From NCBI RefSeq assembly GCF_000974485.1, contig NZ_BBOM01000006.1:248001-312000 (forward strand): a DNA stretch of 64,000 bases, in the 5' to 3' direction. The first letter of the stretch is position 1. Each line of letters begins with the position of its first letter. Below, piece by piece: positions 21,034-30,186 of the stretch. The position numbers were made by a program, and so were the translations under genes. This DNA comes from Streptomyces sp. NBRC 109706. GTDB taxonomy: Bacteria > Actinomycetota > Actinomycetes > Streptomycetales > Streptomycetaceae. The notes under the pieces were generated by a model. That model worked only from the letters and a program-made list of their open reading frames with translations, was not told the DNA's origin and searched no databases.

Positions 21034-21120
21034 GGTAGCGTGTCCGAGCGGCCTAAGGAGCTCGCCTCGAAAGCGAGTGTGGGGGCAACTCCACCGAGGG
21101 TTCAAATCCCTCCGCTACCG
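21034..21120 (+). tRNA. tRNA-Ser(CGA)
   Basis: The 7-bp acceptor stem GGTAGCG/CGCTACC, a long variable arm, the T-loop GGTTCAAATCC and the anticodon loop CTCGAAA give anticodon CGA. No CCA is encoded, as usual in Streptomyces. It lies just after tadA. Confidence 0.97.
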
Positions 21121-21141
21121 CGCTTGAGCACCACGTTCGTC

Positions 21142-21169
21142 GGCCCGGCCCCCGCGAGGGGGTCGGGCC
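21142..21169 (+). terminator. terminator after tRNA-Ser(CGA)
   Basis: A 12-bp stem (GGCCCGGCCCCC with GGGGGTCGGGCC, including one G-T pair) surrounds a GCGA loop, 21 bases after the tRNA. Confidence 0.75.
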
Positions 21170-21236
21170 TTCGGCGTTGGTGGGCGCTCCCCTCCGCGGG
21201 GTGGGATATGGCTACACTCGGCGCGGGAGGCATGCG

Positions 21237-21395
21237 ATGACCCTGGTGACGGCGCGGAAGATCGGGCTCTATCTGCTGGTCGTGGGTGTGCTCTACTCCG
21301 TGATCAGCTTCCCCGACCGCTCGGGGGAGTTCGCCCAGTTGGTCTTCACCGCGTTGGCGGGGGCGGTCGACGCCCTGTTCGCCCCGTTGAGGTGA
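21237..21395 (+). CDS. small membrane protein (52 aa)
   Basis: It has one clear hydrophobic segment (IGLYLLVVGVLYSVISF) and a shorter second one near the C-terminus. The start at 21237 is supported by GCGGGAGG seven bases upstream. Unknown function; it lies between tRNA-Ser and the first sigma gene. Confidence 0.65.
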   Translation: MTLVTARKIGLYLLVVGVLYSVISFPDRSGEFAQLVFTALAGAVDALFAPLR

Positions 21396-21540
21396 GCGCG
21401 AGTCGCCACCGCCGCCCGCGCGTTGGGGATCGGGCGCGCGCGATCAACACGTTGTGATCAGGTGCTTGCGCACGGTGGATATGTCTTGTGATGCTATGAC
21501 TGCTTTTGCGGCTAACGCACCGTGAAGGGGTGGTCGGCAG

Positions 21541-22323
21541 GTGGCGGTGACGCGGTCCAAAGGCGCCGGAGCTCGCGCGCTCACCCAGTCGCTCTGTGAA
21601 CGGCTGGCCCGGCTCGAAACAGGCACCGCCGAGCACGCCAGGGTGCGGGACGCGCTGGTCGAGGCCAATCTGCCGCTGGTCCGCTATGCCGCGCTCCGCT
21701 TCCACAGCAGGAACGAGCCGATGGAGGACATCGTCCAGGTCGGCACGATCGGCCTGATCCATGCCATCGACCGCTTCGATCCCACGCGCGGCGTGCAGTT
21801 CGCCACCTTCGCCCTGCCCACCATCGTGGGCGAGATCCGCCGGTACTTCAGGGACAGCGTGCGGACGGTCCATGTGCCCCGGCGGCTGCACGAGCTGTGG
21901 GCGCGGGTCTGTGCCGCCGCCGAGGAGCTGACGACGGCGCTCGGCCGGTCGCCCAGCACGGCGGAGTTGGCGGAGCGGCTGCGACTCCCCGAGGAGGACG
22001 TGCTGGCGAGCATGGACGCCGGACGGGCCTACCGGGTCTCCTCGCTTGAGGCCACCAGGGACCGCGAGGAGGGCCTGCCCGCGCTGGTCGACCGGCTCGG
22101 CTACGAGGATCCGGGGCTGGCCGGCGTCGAGCACCGGGCGCTGATCCGGCATCTGCTGGTGCAACTGCCGGAACGCGAACAGCGCATCCTCTGGTTGCGC
22201 TACTACCGCAACCTGACGCAGTCGCAGATCAGCGCGGAGTTGGGGCTTTCGCAGATGCACATCTCCCGACTGCTGGCCCGCAGCTTCACCAGGCTGCGTT
22301 CCGCAAACCCGATCGAGAAGTAA
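21541..22323 (+). CDS. SigB/SigF-family RNA polymerase sigma factor
   Basis: This 260-residue group 3 sigma factor directs RNA polymerase to stress or sporulation promoters. Region 2 is clear ([20 protein letters not shown]), with region 3 near 120-190 and region 4 at the C-terminus ending in the helix-turn-helix [24 protein letters not shown] start follows AAGGGGTGG. In Streptomyces coelicolor two such genes (sigF, sigN) lie side by side near upp and tadA, as here; I cannot say which copy is which. Members are usually controlled by anti-sigma factors, but none is encoded next to it. Confidence 0.9.
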   Translation: MAVTRSKGAGARALTQSLCERLARLETGTAEHARVRDALVEANLPLVRYAALRFHSRNEPMEDIVQVGTIGLIHAIDRFDPTRGVQFATFALPTIVGEIRRYFRDSVRTVHVPRRLHELWARVCAAAEELTTALGRSPSTAELAERLRLPEEDVLASMDAGRAYRVSSLEATRDREEGLPALVDRLGYEDPGLAGVEHRALIRHLLVQLPEREQRILWLRYYRNLTQSQISAELGLSQMHISRLLARSFTRLRSANPIEK

Positions 22324-22427
22324 GGCTTACGAAGGACCCAACTACGGGAACTCACACATCAGCTGTGCCGTTTTATCGACATGAAGCTACGTCGCGTTGA
22401 TGACATGTGACATTCTGTTGGAACCGC

Positions 22428-22454
22428 GTTTGCCAAGGCGGCAGCTCCGGTATT
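22428..22454 (+). promoter_or_regulatory. possible SigB/F-type promoter upstream of second sigma gene
   Basis: GTTT and GGTATT are separated by 17 bases, resembling the GTTT-N14-17-GGGTAT pattern used by this sigma family. It lies about 80 bases before the start of the second sigma gene, suggesting auto- or cross-activation. Match by eye only. Confidence 0.4.
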
Positions 22455-22531
22455 CACGAGAGGGTGCCTCTCGTGGGAGTCCTGCCAGAGGTGGCCGCCG
22501 CGACCCGTCCCGCCGACCTCAAGGGGGTGGC

Positions 22532-23404
22532 ATGTCCGTAGAACTGGGCAGCTCCAAGGTGCTCACCACGACCGGCACGCCGCATGTTCCCGCGCCGCAC
22601 GAACCCTCGGTGCCGCACACAGCTCCCGCCGAGACCGACAACCTCGACACCCGCACGCTCTCCCGTTCCCTCTTCCAGCGCCTGGCCGGGCTGGACGCGG
22701 ACAGCCCGGAGCGCGGCTATGTGCGGGACACCCTGATTGAGTTGAATCTTCCGCTGGTTCGCTACGCGGCTGCCAGGTTCCGCAGCCGCAACGAGCCGAT
22801 GGAGGACATCGTCCAGGTCGGAACGATCGGGCTGATCAAGGCGATCGACCGCTTCGACTGCGAACGCGGCGTGGAGTTCCCCACGTTCGCGATGCCGACG
22901 GTCGTCGGCGAGATCAAGCGCTTCTTCCGCGACACCTCCTGGTCAGTCCGGGTCCCCCGGCGTCTCCAGGAGCTGCGGCTGGCCCTCACCAAGGCGAGCG
23001 ACGAGCTGTCCCAGCGGCTCGATCGCTCCCCCACGGTCGCCGAGTTGGCCGTCTGCCTCGGCGTCTCCGAGGAGGAGGTGGTGGACGGTCTGGCGGTGGG
23101 CAACGCCTACACGGCCAGCTCGTTGGACTCCCCCTCCCCCGAAGAGGACGGCGGCGAGGGCTCGTTGGCCGATCGGCTGGGCTACGAGGACACCGCGCTC
23201 GAAGGCGTGGAGTACCGCGAGTCGCTCAAGCCGCTGCTGGCCCGGCTGCCCGCCCGTGAGCGGCGGATCATCATGCTCCGCTTCTTCGGGAACATGACGC
23301 AGTCGCAGATCGGCGAGGAGGTCGGCATCTCGCAGATGCATGTCTCGCGGCTGCTCACGCGCACCCTTCAGCAGTTGCGCGAGGGCCTGACCGCCGAGGA
23401 GTGA
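22532..23404 (+). CDS. SigB/SigF-family RNA polymerase sigma factor (second copy)
   Basis: It encodes 290 residues and is very similar to the preceding sigma protein across regions 2-4 ([40 protein letters not shown]). It differs in a ~45-residue Thr/Pro-rich N-terminal extension. The start at 22532 has AAGGGGGTGG before it; a longer frame from 22397 runs through the promoter. Divergence outside regions 2 and 4 suggests different anti-sigma partners. Context matches the sigF/sigN pair of other Streptomyces. Confidence 0.9.
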   Translation: MSVELGSSKVLTTTGTPHVPAPHEPSVPHTAPAETDNLDTRTLSRSLFQRLAGLDADSPERGYVRDTLIELNLPLVRYAAARFRSRNEPMEDIVQVGTIGLIKAIDRFDCERGVEFPTFAMPTVVGEIKRFFRDTSWSVRVPRRLQELRLALTKASDELSQRLDRSPTVAELAVCLGVSEEEVVDGLAVGNAYTASSLDSPSPEEDGGEGSLADRLGYEDTALEGVEYRESLKPLLARLPARERRIIMLRFFGNMTQSQIGEEVGISQMHVSRLLTRTLQQLREGLTAEE

Positions 23405-23566
23405 AGTGGCCCGGACCGGCGGGTGGCCGCCGGTCCGGCGGGGGATCCATCGGGATCGCCCCCGCCCGCCAAGCCTTCGAAGTTCCCGCGCCCGCCCGGC
23501 GCCGCTCAGTGCTGCCCTGGAACGCGCGCCCCGGTGCGGTTGGAAAGCCGACGGCCGGGGTCGGCT

Positions 23567-23812
23567 TCAGGAGACCAGCAGGTAGACGACGGCGGCGAGG
23601 GCCAACACCCCCACCACCACGCCCACGATGAGGCCGACGTTCGGCCCGGACGAGGCGGGCTGGGGCGTGGCCGGACGCCCGGCGGCGGGGGCCGGGCCGT
23701 CGTTCACAAACGCCTGGAACATCTGGGTGCTGCCGGCCGGGTCGATTTCCTGGGGGCCTTGGGGGCCCTGGGAGCCCTGCGGGCCTTGCGGTGCTTGGGG
23801 ATTGTGCGCCAT
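23567..23812 (-). CDS. small tail-anchored protein with PQG repeats
   Basis: This 81-residue protein has an N-terminal stretch of Gly/Pro/Gln repeats (PQGPQGSQGPQGPQE). A conserved-looking middle follows (STQMFQAFVNDGPAP), then one C-terminal transmembrane helix (VGLIVGVVVGVLALAAVVYLLV). The C-terminal helix with almost nothing after it suggests a tail-anchored membrane protein. Unknown function. Confidence 0.65.
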   Translation of the reverse strand: MAHNPQAPQGPQGSQGPQGPQEIDPAGSTQMFQAFVNDGPAPAAGRPATPQPASSGPNVGLIVGVVVGVLALAAVVYLLVS

Positions 23813-24067
23813 GCCTGCCGACCCTAGCGGTTCCCCCGACCACCGGAACAGCCGCGTCCGCCCGCCTTCTCGTTCGACGCGCGCCGAACTGCCCGCTATA
23901 CCGCAACAACAAGCGGTTTGACATGCTTTGAGGGTGATACGGGTGCCCGGTTCGGCTATGCGGCGGAGGTTTTCAGCCCCGTTCCGGAACCGGTCCCGAA
24001 GTCTTGCGGGCCTTCCGGCGCGACGGTCCAATGAGTGGTCCCCCCACGGACCGACCCTTTGGATGTG

Positions 24068-24946
24068 ATGTCCATGAGTGTCATCAGGCGCTCCCCCGCC
24101 CGCCGCTGGATCGTCGGCGGCGCGGTTCTCGCCCTCGGAGTCAGCTCGTTGTTGGCCACCCAGGCCCAGGCGGAGCCGGAGCCGTCCGCCGCCCCCGAGC
24201 CCAGCGCGGTCGTCTTTGTCGACGACTTCGACGGGCCCGCCGGTTCCCCGGTGGACAGCGGCAAGTGGCGGATGGATCCGGGCGACAACATCAACAACAA
24301 CGAGCTCCAGTACTACACGGAAGGCACCGAGAACGCCCAGCTGGACGGCGAGGGCAATCTGGTGATCACGGCGACCGCCGACGGCGCCGCCAACTACCAG
24401 TGCTACTACGGCACCTGCGAGTACACCTCGGCGCGGATGAACACGTCCCAGACCTTCCAGGCGGAGTACGGGCGCGTCGAGGCCCGCATCAAGCTGCCCC
24501 AGGGCCAGGGCATCTGGCCGGCGTTCTGGATGCTGGGCTCCGACTTCCCCGGTGTGCCGTGGCCGGACAGCGGCGAGATCGACATCATGGAGATGGTCGG
24601 CCACCAGCCGGGCACCGTCCATGGCACCGTGCACGGCCCCGGCTACTCGGGCGGCGGCGGCATCGGCAGCAGCTACAGCCTGCCGGGTGGCGAGATCTTC
24701 GCCGACGACTTCCACACCTTCGCGATCGACTGGGCACCGGACTCGATCGTCTGGTCGGTGGACGGCAATGTCTTCCAGCAGCTCACCCCCGGCGATCTGG
24801 GGGGCAACGCCTGGGTCTTCAACAAGCCGTTCTTCATGATCCTCAACCTGGCGGTCGGCGGCCAGTGGCCCGGCCCGCCGGACGACAGCACCTCCTTCCC
24901 GCAGCAGATGGTCGTCGACTATGTGAGCGTCACCACCAACGACTGA
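24068..24946 (+). CDS. secreted GH16 beta-glucanase (laminarinase-like)
   Basis: It hydrolyses beta-1,3(1,4)-glucans outside the cell. The leader spans about residues 1-38 (RRSPARRW then a hydrophobic core, cleavage near AQA-EPE) and has a twin-arginine-like start. The GH16 catalytic motif GEIDIMEM carries the nucleophile and acid/base Glu. Flanking IWPAFWMLGSD and the late FFMILNLAVGGQWPG are typical of the family. The 292 residues are one catalytic domain, without a carbohydrate-binding module. Start is 24068 or 24074; neither has a strong ribosome site. It ends in a perfect 30-bp palindromic terminator. Confidence 0.93.
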   Translation: MSMSVIRRSPARRWIVGGAVLALGVSSLLATQAQAEPEPSAAPEPSAVVFVDDFDGPAGSPVDSGKWRMDPGDNINNNELQYYTEGTENAQLDGEGNLVITATADGAANYQCYYGTCEYTSARMNTSQTFQAEYGRVEARIKLPQGQGIWPAFWMLGSDFPGVPWPDSGEIDIMEMVGHQPGTVHGTVHGPGYSGGGGIGSSYSLPGGEIFADDFHTFAIDWAPDSIVWSVDGNVFQQLTPGDLGGNAWVFNKPFFMILNLAVGGQWPGPPDDSTSFPQQMVVDYVSVTTND

Positions 24947-24957
24947 GCGTGGAGCAC

Positions 24958-24987
24958 GGGCCTCGAAGCCGGCCGGCTTCGAGGCCC
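24958..24987. terminator. 30-bp perfect palindrome after GH16 gene
   Basis: GGGCCTCGAAGCCGG is followed at once by its reverse complement, 12 bases after the stop. Confidence 0.85.
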
Positions 24988-25083
24988 ACCCCGCGGGGCG
25001 GCACCCCGAAGGGGGCACGCGGCTACCGGCCAACTGGCGGAAGCCCCGGAATACCCCGCGCGCGGAGCCGGGTTCCCGTTCGC

Positions 25084-25965
25084 ATGACACACACTCTGGC
25101 TACGGAGTTCGGCCCCGTCGGGGTCTGGAGCTTCACCCTGAAGTCGCCCGACGGCTCCCTGCACCCCGCCTTTCTCGACGCGGCGAAGGAGTTGGAGCAG
25201 CTGGGCTACCGGGCGCTCTGGCTCGGCGGTGGTCCGACGGTCCGCGAGGCCGAGCCGCTGCTGGCGGCCACCTCCACCCTCCGGGTCGCCACCGGGATCA
25301 CCAGCATCTGGAACAACACGGCGGAGACGGAGGCCGCGGACTTCGCCGAGCTGAACGACGCCCATGGCAACCGCTTCGTGCTGGGCCTCGGCGTCAGCCA
25401 TGGCCCGCTTGTCGAGGGGTACCGGCGGCCGTACTCCGCGATGGTGGACTATCTGACGGCCCTGGACCGGGCGCCGCGTCCCGTGCCCCGGGAGCGGCGG
25501 GTGCTGGCGGCTCTCGGGCCCAGGATGCTGGAGCTGAGCCGGGACCGCGCGGCCGGCGCCCACCCGTATCTGGTCACCGTGGAGCACACCGCCCGGGCGC
25601 GCGCCGCGCTGGGCGAGGACGCGCTGTTGGCACCGGAGCTGAAGGTGGTGCTCGACGACGACCTCGCGCGGGCGCGCACCACGGCGCGCGGCTATCTCGC
25701 GCGCTATCTCCAACTGCCCAACTACACCAGGAACCTGGAGCGGGAGGGGTTCACCGAGGAGGACTTCGCGGACGGCGGCAGCGACCGGCTGCTGGCGGCG
25801 GTCTTCGCCCTGGGCGACCAGGACACCGTCCGGCGGCGGGTCGCGGACTATCTCGACGCGGGCGCCGACCATCTGGCGGTCCAGGTCGTCACGGACCGGA
25901 TCGGCAAGGAGTTCCCGCTGGCCGAATACCGTGCGCTGGCCCCGATCCTGCCGCTGAGCCGCTGA
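25084..25965 (+). CDS. LLM-class F420-dependent oxidoreductase
   Basis: This 293-residue luciferase-like TIM barrel (TIGR03620-type) is expected to use coenzyme F420. Typical features are 'AKELEQLGYRALWLGGGP' at the N-terminus, the ATGITSIWNN strand, the FVLGLGVSHGPLVEGY loop and the C-terminal GADHLAVQVV. The substrate is unknown, as for most of this family. The start at 25084 begins the conserved domain; a weak ribosome site precedes it. Not in an operon. Confidence 0.9.
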   Translation: MTHTLATEFGPVGVWSFTLKSPDGSLHPAFLDAAKELEQLGYRALWLGGGPTVREAEPLLAATSTLRVATGITSIWNNTAETEAADFAELNDAHGNRFVLGLGVSHGPLVEGYRRPYSAMVDYLTALDRAPRPVPRERRVLAALGPRMLELSRDRAAGAHPYLVTVEHTARARAALGEDALLAPELKVVLDDDLARARTTARGYLARYLQLPNYTRNLEREGFTEEDFADGGSDRLLAAVFALGDQDTVRRRVADYLDAGADHLAVQVVTDRIGKEFPLAEYRALAPILPLSR

Positions 25966-26018
25966 GCCACTGAGCCGCCGAGCCGCGGGGTCCATCGATC
26001 CGATGGGGGCGGCGGCGG

Positions 26019-26501
26019 TCAGCGGACCGGGGCGCGGTACAGCAGGAAGTAGAAGTGCTCGCCCCGGTCCCTGACCAGTTCGGAGGAGCCGTTCATGATG
26101 CCCATGAGGTTCCGGTCGTCGACCCGTTTGAAGTGGTCGAGGATCGGCTGGCCGTCGTAGACCATGGTGGCCGTGACCTCGCCCCGGAACTCGACGTTCC
26201 ACAGGCTCGCCTCGCCCAGGCCCAACTCGACGTTGGAGAACAGCCGGCCGTCCTCGTCGAGGCAGATCAACGGTTTGACGTCGGTCAGCGAGCGGAAGAT
26301 CTTGCCGCGCCAGCGGCACCCGATCAGGGTTTCCTTCAGCCGGTGTCCGGTGGCGAACGCGGCGCCCCGCCACTCGCCCAGTATCTCCTCGGCGCGGACG
26401 GTCGGGAGGGCCGCCCAGACCTCGTCCAGCTCGGCCGGGGTCACCCCGGCCTCCTGCTTCCGCAGTTCGTGAAAGCGCGCCCGGGCCTTGTCGGGTCCCA
26501 T
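26019..26501 (-). CDS. DUF4334/GXWXG-domain protein
   Basis: It encodes 160 residues. It matches the GXWXG plus DUF4334 pair by the segment LGEWRGAAFATGHRLKETL, the central Trp-rich region (GCRWRGKIFRSLTDVKPLI) and the C-terminal DDRNLMGIMNGSS. Cytoplasmic, function unknown. GGAGAGGA lies before the ATG. Single gene. Confidence 0.85.
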   Translation of the reverse strand: MGPDKARARFHELRKQEAGVTPAELDEVWAALPTVRAEEILGEWRGAAFATGHRLKETLIGCRWRGKIFRSLTDVKPLICLDEDGRLFSNVELGLGEASLWNVEFRGEVTATMVYDGQPILDHFKRVDDRNLMGIMNGSSELVRDRGEHFYFLLYRAPVR

Positions 26502-26738
26502 CCGTCCGTCCTCTCCACGGTGCCCGAACGGGGCCCCGATCAGGGTCAGTTATGACGTGATCACATGCGATCGCTCGGCGCACCGCACCAGGTGACGGAC
26601 CCGACGAGCCCCGAACATGTTCGCGCACCGACGGTACGCGGGCTCCGGCCACGGCGGCACGGGACGTCCGGAACGCCCGACCGGCGCGCGCGGAGGGACA
26701 CGCGCCGGCGTGCGCCGCCGGCCCCGGGCGGGAGCGCC

Positions 26739-27347
26739 ATGATGGGGAACATGACCACCCGTGTATGCCTTGCCCAGCAGCCCGAGGCCGACGCCCTCAT
26801 CGGCCGCAGCCCGCTCGCCGCCCTGGTCGGCATGCTGCTCGACCAACAGGTGCCCATGGAACGGGCGTTCGCCGGCCCGTACACCATCGCGCGGCGGCTC
26901 GGCGGGGACGATCTCGACGCCCACCGGATCGCGGCCCTGGATCCGGAGGAGTTCGCCGCGCTCTTCTCCGCCAAGCCCGCGGTGCATCGTTTCCCCGGTT
27001 CGATGGCCAAGCGGGTTCAGGAACTGTGCCGCTATCTGGTCGAGCACCATGACGGAGACGCCGAGGCGCTCTGGCGGGATGTGCCCAGCGGTGCCGAGCT
27101 GTTCCGGCGGCTGCACGCGCTGCCGGGCTTCGGCGAACAGAAGGCGCGGATCTTTCTGGCGCTGCTGGGCAAGCAGTTCGGGGTGACCCCCGAGGGATGG
27201 CGCGAGGCCGCCGGGCCCTATGGCGAGGAGGGAGCCCACCGGTCCGTCGCCGACATCACCGGGCCCGACTCCCTGGCGATGGTCAGGGAGTTCAAACAGC
27301 GGGCCAAGAAGGCCGCCGGGGAATCCCCCGGAACGCCGGGGAGGTAG
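26739..27347 (+). CDS. HhH-GPD family base-excision DNA repair protein
   Basis: This 202-residue protein is related to the endonuclease III/AlkA superfamily and is predicted to be a DNA glycosylase. The helix-hairpin-helix with the Gly/Pro loop is 'LHALPGFGEQKARIFLALLG' (about residues 125-145). The N-terminal half has ALVGMLLDQQVPMERAF, typical of the compact actinobacterial version. A clear catalytic Lys or Asp is not obvious from inspection. Start could be 26739, 26742 or 26751; GGGAG favours the first two. Single gene. Confidence 0.85.
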   Translation: MMGNMTTRVCLAQQPEADALIGRSPLAALVGMLLDQQVPMERAFAGPYTIARRLGGDDLDAHRIAALDPEEFAALFSAKPAVHRFPGSMAKRVQELCRYLVEHHDGDAEALWRDVPSGAELFRRLHALPGFGEQKARIFLALLGKQFGVTPEGWREAAGPYGEEGAHRSVADITGPDSLAMVREFKQRAKKAAGESPGTPGR

Positions 27348-27534
27348 GCGGTCCGGTGCGGGGGGGGGTGCGGTCCGCGCCGGCCGGCGTGCGGGCGTGC
27401 GAGGGGGCGCGCGGAACCTCAAATTTTACTCTGAGACCGGACCTGGCTCTTTTGTGCCCGGAGGAGTCGGGCATGGTAGGAGGTGACCAAGCCGACATCA
27501 GACGGCATTCCGTCCACGCGTCCGGAGCCCGGCC

Positions 27535-27795
27535 ATGAGCAGCAGCCCCCAGCGTCCCGAGCGTCGAGCGCCGGCATCGTCCGGTCTGGAGATCGGCTCG
27601 ATGGCCCGCGATCTCACCAGCGACCAGGTCGGCCGGGTGATGGCCCATCTCTCCGGCCGGGTCTATCTGCGTCCGCCGGGGGGCGGCCGGGAGTGGACGG
27701 CGAGCCCGGAGGATCTGCGCCCCATCAGCGCCAGCGAGTCGCTGCGCGCCCGCGTCGCCGAGGCCAACCGCCGCGCCGTGCGCGGCACCCGCTGA
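27535..27795 (+). CDS. small conserved hypothetical protein (86 aa)
   Basis: A soluble Arg-rich protein with a helix around residues 22-42 (SMARDLTSDQVGRVMAHLSG) and a basic C-terminal helix. GGAG lies seven bases before the ATG. No known domain. The 187-base gap upstream contains an AT-rich patch (27421-27431), a possible promoter. Confidence 0.6.
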   Translation: MSSSPQRPERRAPASSGLEIGSMARDLTSDQVGRVMAHLSGRVYLRPPGGGREWTASPEDLRPISASESLRARVAEANRRAVRGTR

Positions 27796-27859
27796 CCGGC
27801 CCGGCCGCCCCTGTTCAAGCCCGCCAAGCCCGTCACGCCCGCCACGCCCGTCAGGCCCG

Positions 27860-28987
27860 TCAGGCCCCGTCGACGGCGGGCACCCGATCCGGGGCCGGCG
27901 TCGCCGGCGTGCAGCTGGGGCGGGTGCGTTCGGCGTAGGAGCGCGCGGCGGTGAGCATCCCGAAGCCGAGGCCGCCGAAGGCCAGTCCGCCGAAGAGCGT
28001 CATCCAGGTGAGCCCCGAGGCGGAGGTGAACGGCTCCTCGGGCGTCATGCTCGGCAGCACGCCGACCCCGCTGAGCGAGGCGTAGACCACCAACACCACG
28101 CCGTAGAGCGCCAGTCCGACGCCGCACAGCCAGGCCGGCGCCAGCGGGAGCAGCCGCGGCACCCGGCGGCCGGTCAGCGGCGGCGCCCAGCGCGGGAAGA
28201 CCTGCCCCCAGCGGTAGAGGAGCCCCAGCAGCAGGAACACGCCCACGCCGGCCGCCAGTACGGTCACATCGATCCCGACCTGGGCCAGGGCCCGGGTCAG
28301 CGCGGACTCGCCCTCGCTGGCCTCCCGCCAGCCCTCGGCGGAGACGCCCAGCGCGTCGCCGCCCAGCGTCCAGATGGTCTTGGCCACCGCCCAGGGCAGG
28401 AATCCGCACATCAGCAGGTACACGGTGATCCGGGTGCGGCGGGCGGCGACGGTGGGCTCGGGATGGCGCAGCGGCCCCTCGGCGCCGCCGGTGTGCGACC
28501 GGCCGCAGCGCACGCAGACGGCCCGCGTCCGCCGGTGCCAGCTCACCAGCACCAGCAGCAGCAGGCAGACGCCGACGGTGTGCGCCAGCAGTTGGACGAT
28601 CCCGGTGACGCTGTCGACGCCGGAGAACGAGGCGATGGTCACCAGATGCGCCGGCAGGCTGAGCATCCCGGAGGCGAACACCGCGAGGAGGCCCAGCAGG
28701 GCGCCGGACGTCAGTCGTCCGCCGAGGCGCCGGGCCGCGCCCCGGGTGCCGATCACCACCGGCGCGGTGGCCATCGCGAGGGCGGCCAACGCCCCGTGGG
28801 CGGCCCCGGGGTAGGTGACGGTCGGGGACCAGGGCACCGTGGTGTCGGTCAGCACCCAGCCAAGCTGCAGCGCGGCATAGCCGAACGCCCAGAGCAGCGC
28901 GGCGGGCGGCGCCCACACCGGCCACCGTCCGGGCCAGGGCGCACGGTCAGCGGTACGGGTCCGCGCTATGTCCGACACCATGGCCAT
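27860..28987 (-). CDS. multi-pass membrane protein with a CxxC motif
   Basis: It encodes 375 residues with about eight to nine hydrophobic helices. After the fourth helix a cytoplasmic or periplasmic loop contains CVRCGRSH, a possible metal-binding or redox CxxC. No family recognised. Downstream of the stop (27808-27870) the DNA is an imperfect tandem array of CCCGTCA/CCCGCCA 9-mers that may act as a terminator region. Confidence 0.7.
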   Translation of the reverse strand: MAMVSDIARTRTADRAPWPGRWPVWAPPAALLWAFGYAALQLGWVLTDTTVPWSPTVTYPGAAHGALAALAMATAPVVIGTRGAARRLGGRLTSGALLGLLAVFASGMLSLPAHLVTIASFSGVDSVTGIVQLLAHTVGVCLLLLVLVSWHRRTRAVCVRCGRSHTGGAEGPLRHPEPTVAARRTRITVYLLMCGFLPWAVAKTIWTLGGDALGVSAEGWREASEGESALTRALAQVGIDVTVLAAGVGVFLLLGLLYRWGQVFPRWAPPLTGRRVPRLLPLAPAWLCGVGLALYGVVLVVYASLSGVGVLPSMTPEEPFTSASGLTWMTLFGGLAFGGLGFGMLTAARSYAERTRPSCTPATPAPDRVPAVDGA

Positions 28988-29772
28988 CTCCCACCCGAGG
29001 ACCTGACGACCACTCGGCTCCGTACGGTAAGTCCCCGATCACACAAGCACGTTACCGTTCCCCGGTCGTGAGGGTCGGTCCGCCCGGCGTCCAGGTGCAC
29101 GAAGGCCATCTCGCCCGGGCGCAGGGGGAACGAGGAGGATGCCTCGCGGCCCGGCACCGGCACCGGCACCACGTTCTGTATCAGGGCGCCGGACTTCTCG
29201 TTGCGGTAGGCGGCGATCTCGCCGAGTTGGAGGGAGATCAGCATCGCCAGGGTGGCGGTGTCTCCCGCAGGCGGGTCCCGGCGGACGGCGACCGACGGCC
29301 GGTCGACGTAGCCGGCACGCCAAGCCCGGCCATGGATCGGCAGAGCTGTCGGGCCGTCAGCAGCATCGATCGTCAACGGCCCCGCATACAACCGGATTAC
29401 GGCATGCCACTTCTCTCCATAGAAGAATTGATGACGCCGTTGCCTGCCCAGGAGCCGGGTCGCACAATGGATCCCGCCAAAGCCCGAAAAGTTCCTTATC
29501 GGTAACGTTGACGGTTCGCTCCGCCAAGGCGCGGTGAACCCCTCACGGCCTCCACGCGAAGGTCCACCAACGCATATTCAAGTTTTCTATACGTCGCTTT
29601 ACCCGCGACCGATGTGACCGTTACCGTCCCGTTTATTCGCCCGATGCCCCGCCACAGCGAAGGCGTCGGGAACCACCTCCCGGACCCATCTCCCGTCGCA
29701 CCGGGCGCTTTTCTCAACCAGTCCCGAAACTGCCGGGAGCCATCCCGTCGGGAATCCGTTGGAGGGATACCC
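28988..29772. other. 785-base intergenic region upstream of the DsrE/ACP operon
   Basis: No gene is supported. A TTG-started minus-strand frame (29391 to 28966) lacks a ribosome site and recognisable domain. The stretch 29395-29640 is less GC-rich than its surroundings and is the likely promoter region of the operon that starts at 29773. CGGTAACGTT (29500-29509) and its inverted partner ACCGTTACCG (29617-29626) flank it, with a further copy, CGTTACCGTT, at 29050-29059. Confidence 0.5.
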
Positions 29773-30186
29773 GTGACCACGCACAGCGTCGATTGCATCG
29801 AGATCCACGCGGACGAAGCGGAGTCGGCCACCGAGACCGCGCCGGGACAGCGGCCCCCGGTGGTGTCCGGCTTCGGCGGCGTCACCCACACCCTGGTGCG
29901 CCGCGCCACCGGCGGCATCACCTTCACCATGATCGAGCCGGACCGCCACAAGGCACCCGGCCGGATCGACGAGTTCCTGCACCGCGACGGCGGCTCCGAG
30001 GTACAGCATCTCGCCTTCCTGGTGAACGAGATCGTGCCCGCCGTCCTGGAGTTCGAGGCGCGCGGCGTCGAGTTCCTCGGCACCGACATCCGGGCGCTCT
30101 ACGAGGCGGTGGAGCGGGCCAGGGGCCAGGAGCCACGAGTCGGGAGCGCCGACGCCCGTGGACCGGCGCGACAGGTGGCGGCCTGA
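29773..30186 (+). CDS. internally deleted HPPD/hydroxymandelate synthase-like protein
   Basis: It encodes 137 residues and starts with GTG after a strong GGAGGG. Segments of 4-hydroxyphenylpyruvate dioxygenase/hydroxymandelate synthase appear in the right order but with large in-frame gaps. VDCIEIHADEAESAT matches the first strand and THTLVRR the end of the N-terminal domain. FTMIEPDRHKAPGRIDEFL...VQHLAFLVNEIV matches the second-domain core including one iron-binding His, and DIRALYEAVERARGQE matches the extreme C-terminus. Normal enzymes have ~350-390 residues; the region with the iron-binding Glu is missing, so dioxygenase activity is unlikely. The open frame, good ribosome site and coupling (TGATG) to the next gene suggest it is still made. 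Alternatives are a decaying gene or a repurposed scaffold. Confidence 0.75.
   Translation: MTTHSVDCIEIHADEAESATETAPGQRPPVVSGFGGVTHTLVRRATGGITFTMIEPDRHKAPGRIDEFLHRDGGSEVQHLAFLVNEIVPAVLEFEARGVEFLGTDIRALYEAVERARGQEPRVGSADARGPARQVAA

Noticed and set aside
27808..27870. CCCGTCA/CCCGCCA tandem array as a regulatory repeat
   Set aside because: Imperfect, very GC-rich and located downstream of two convergent genes; more likely replication slippage than an operator.
28966..29391. 141-codon minus-strand ORF before the DsrE operon
   Set aside because: TTG start, no ribosome site, overlaps the start of the membrane-protein gene, no recognisable domain; possible decayed gene but not supported.
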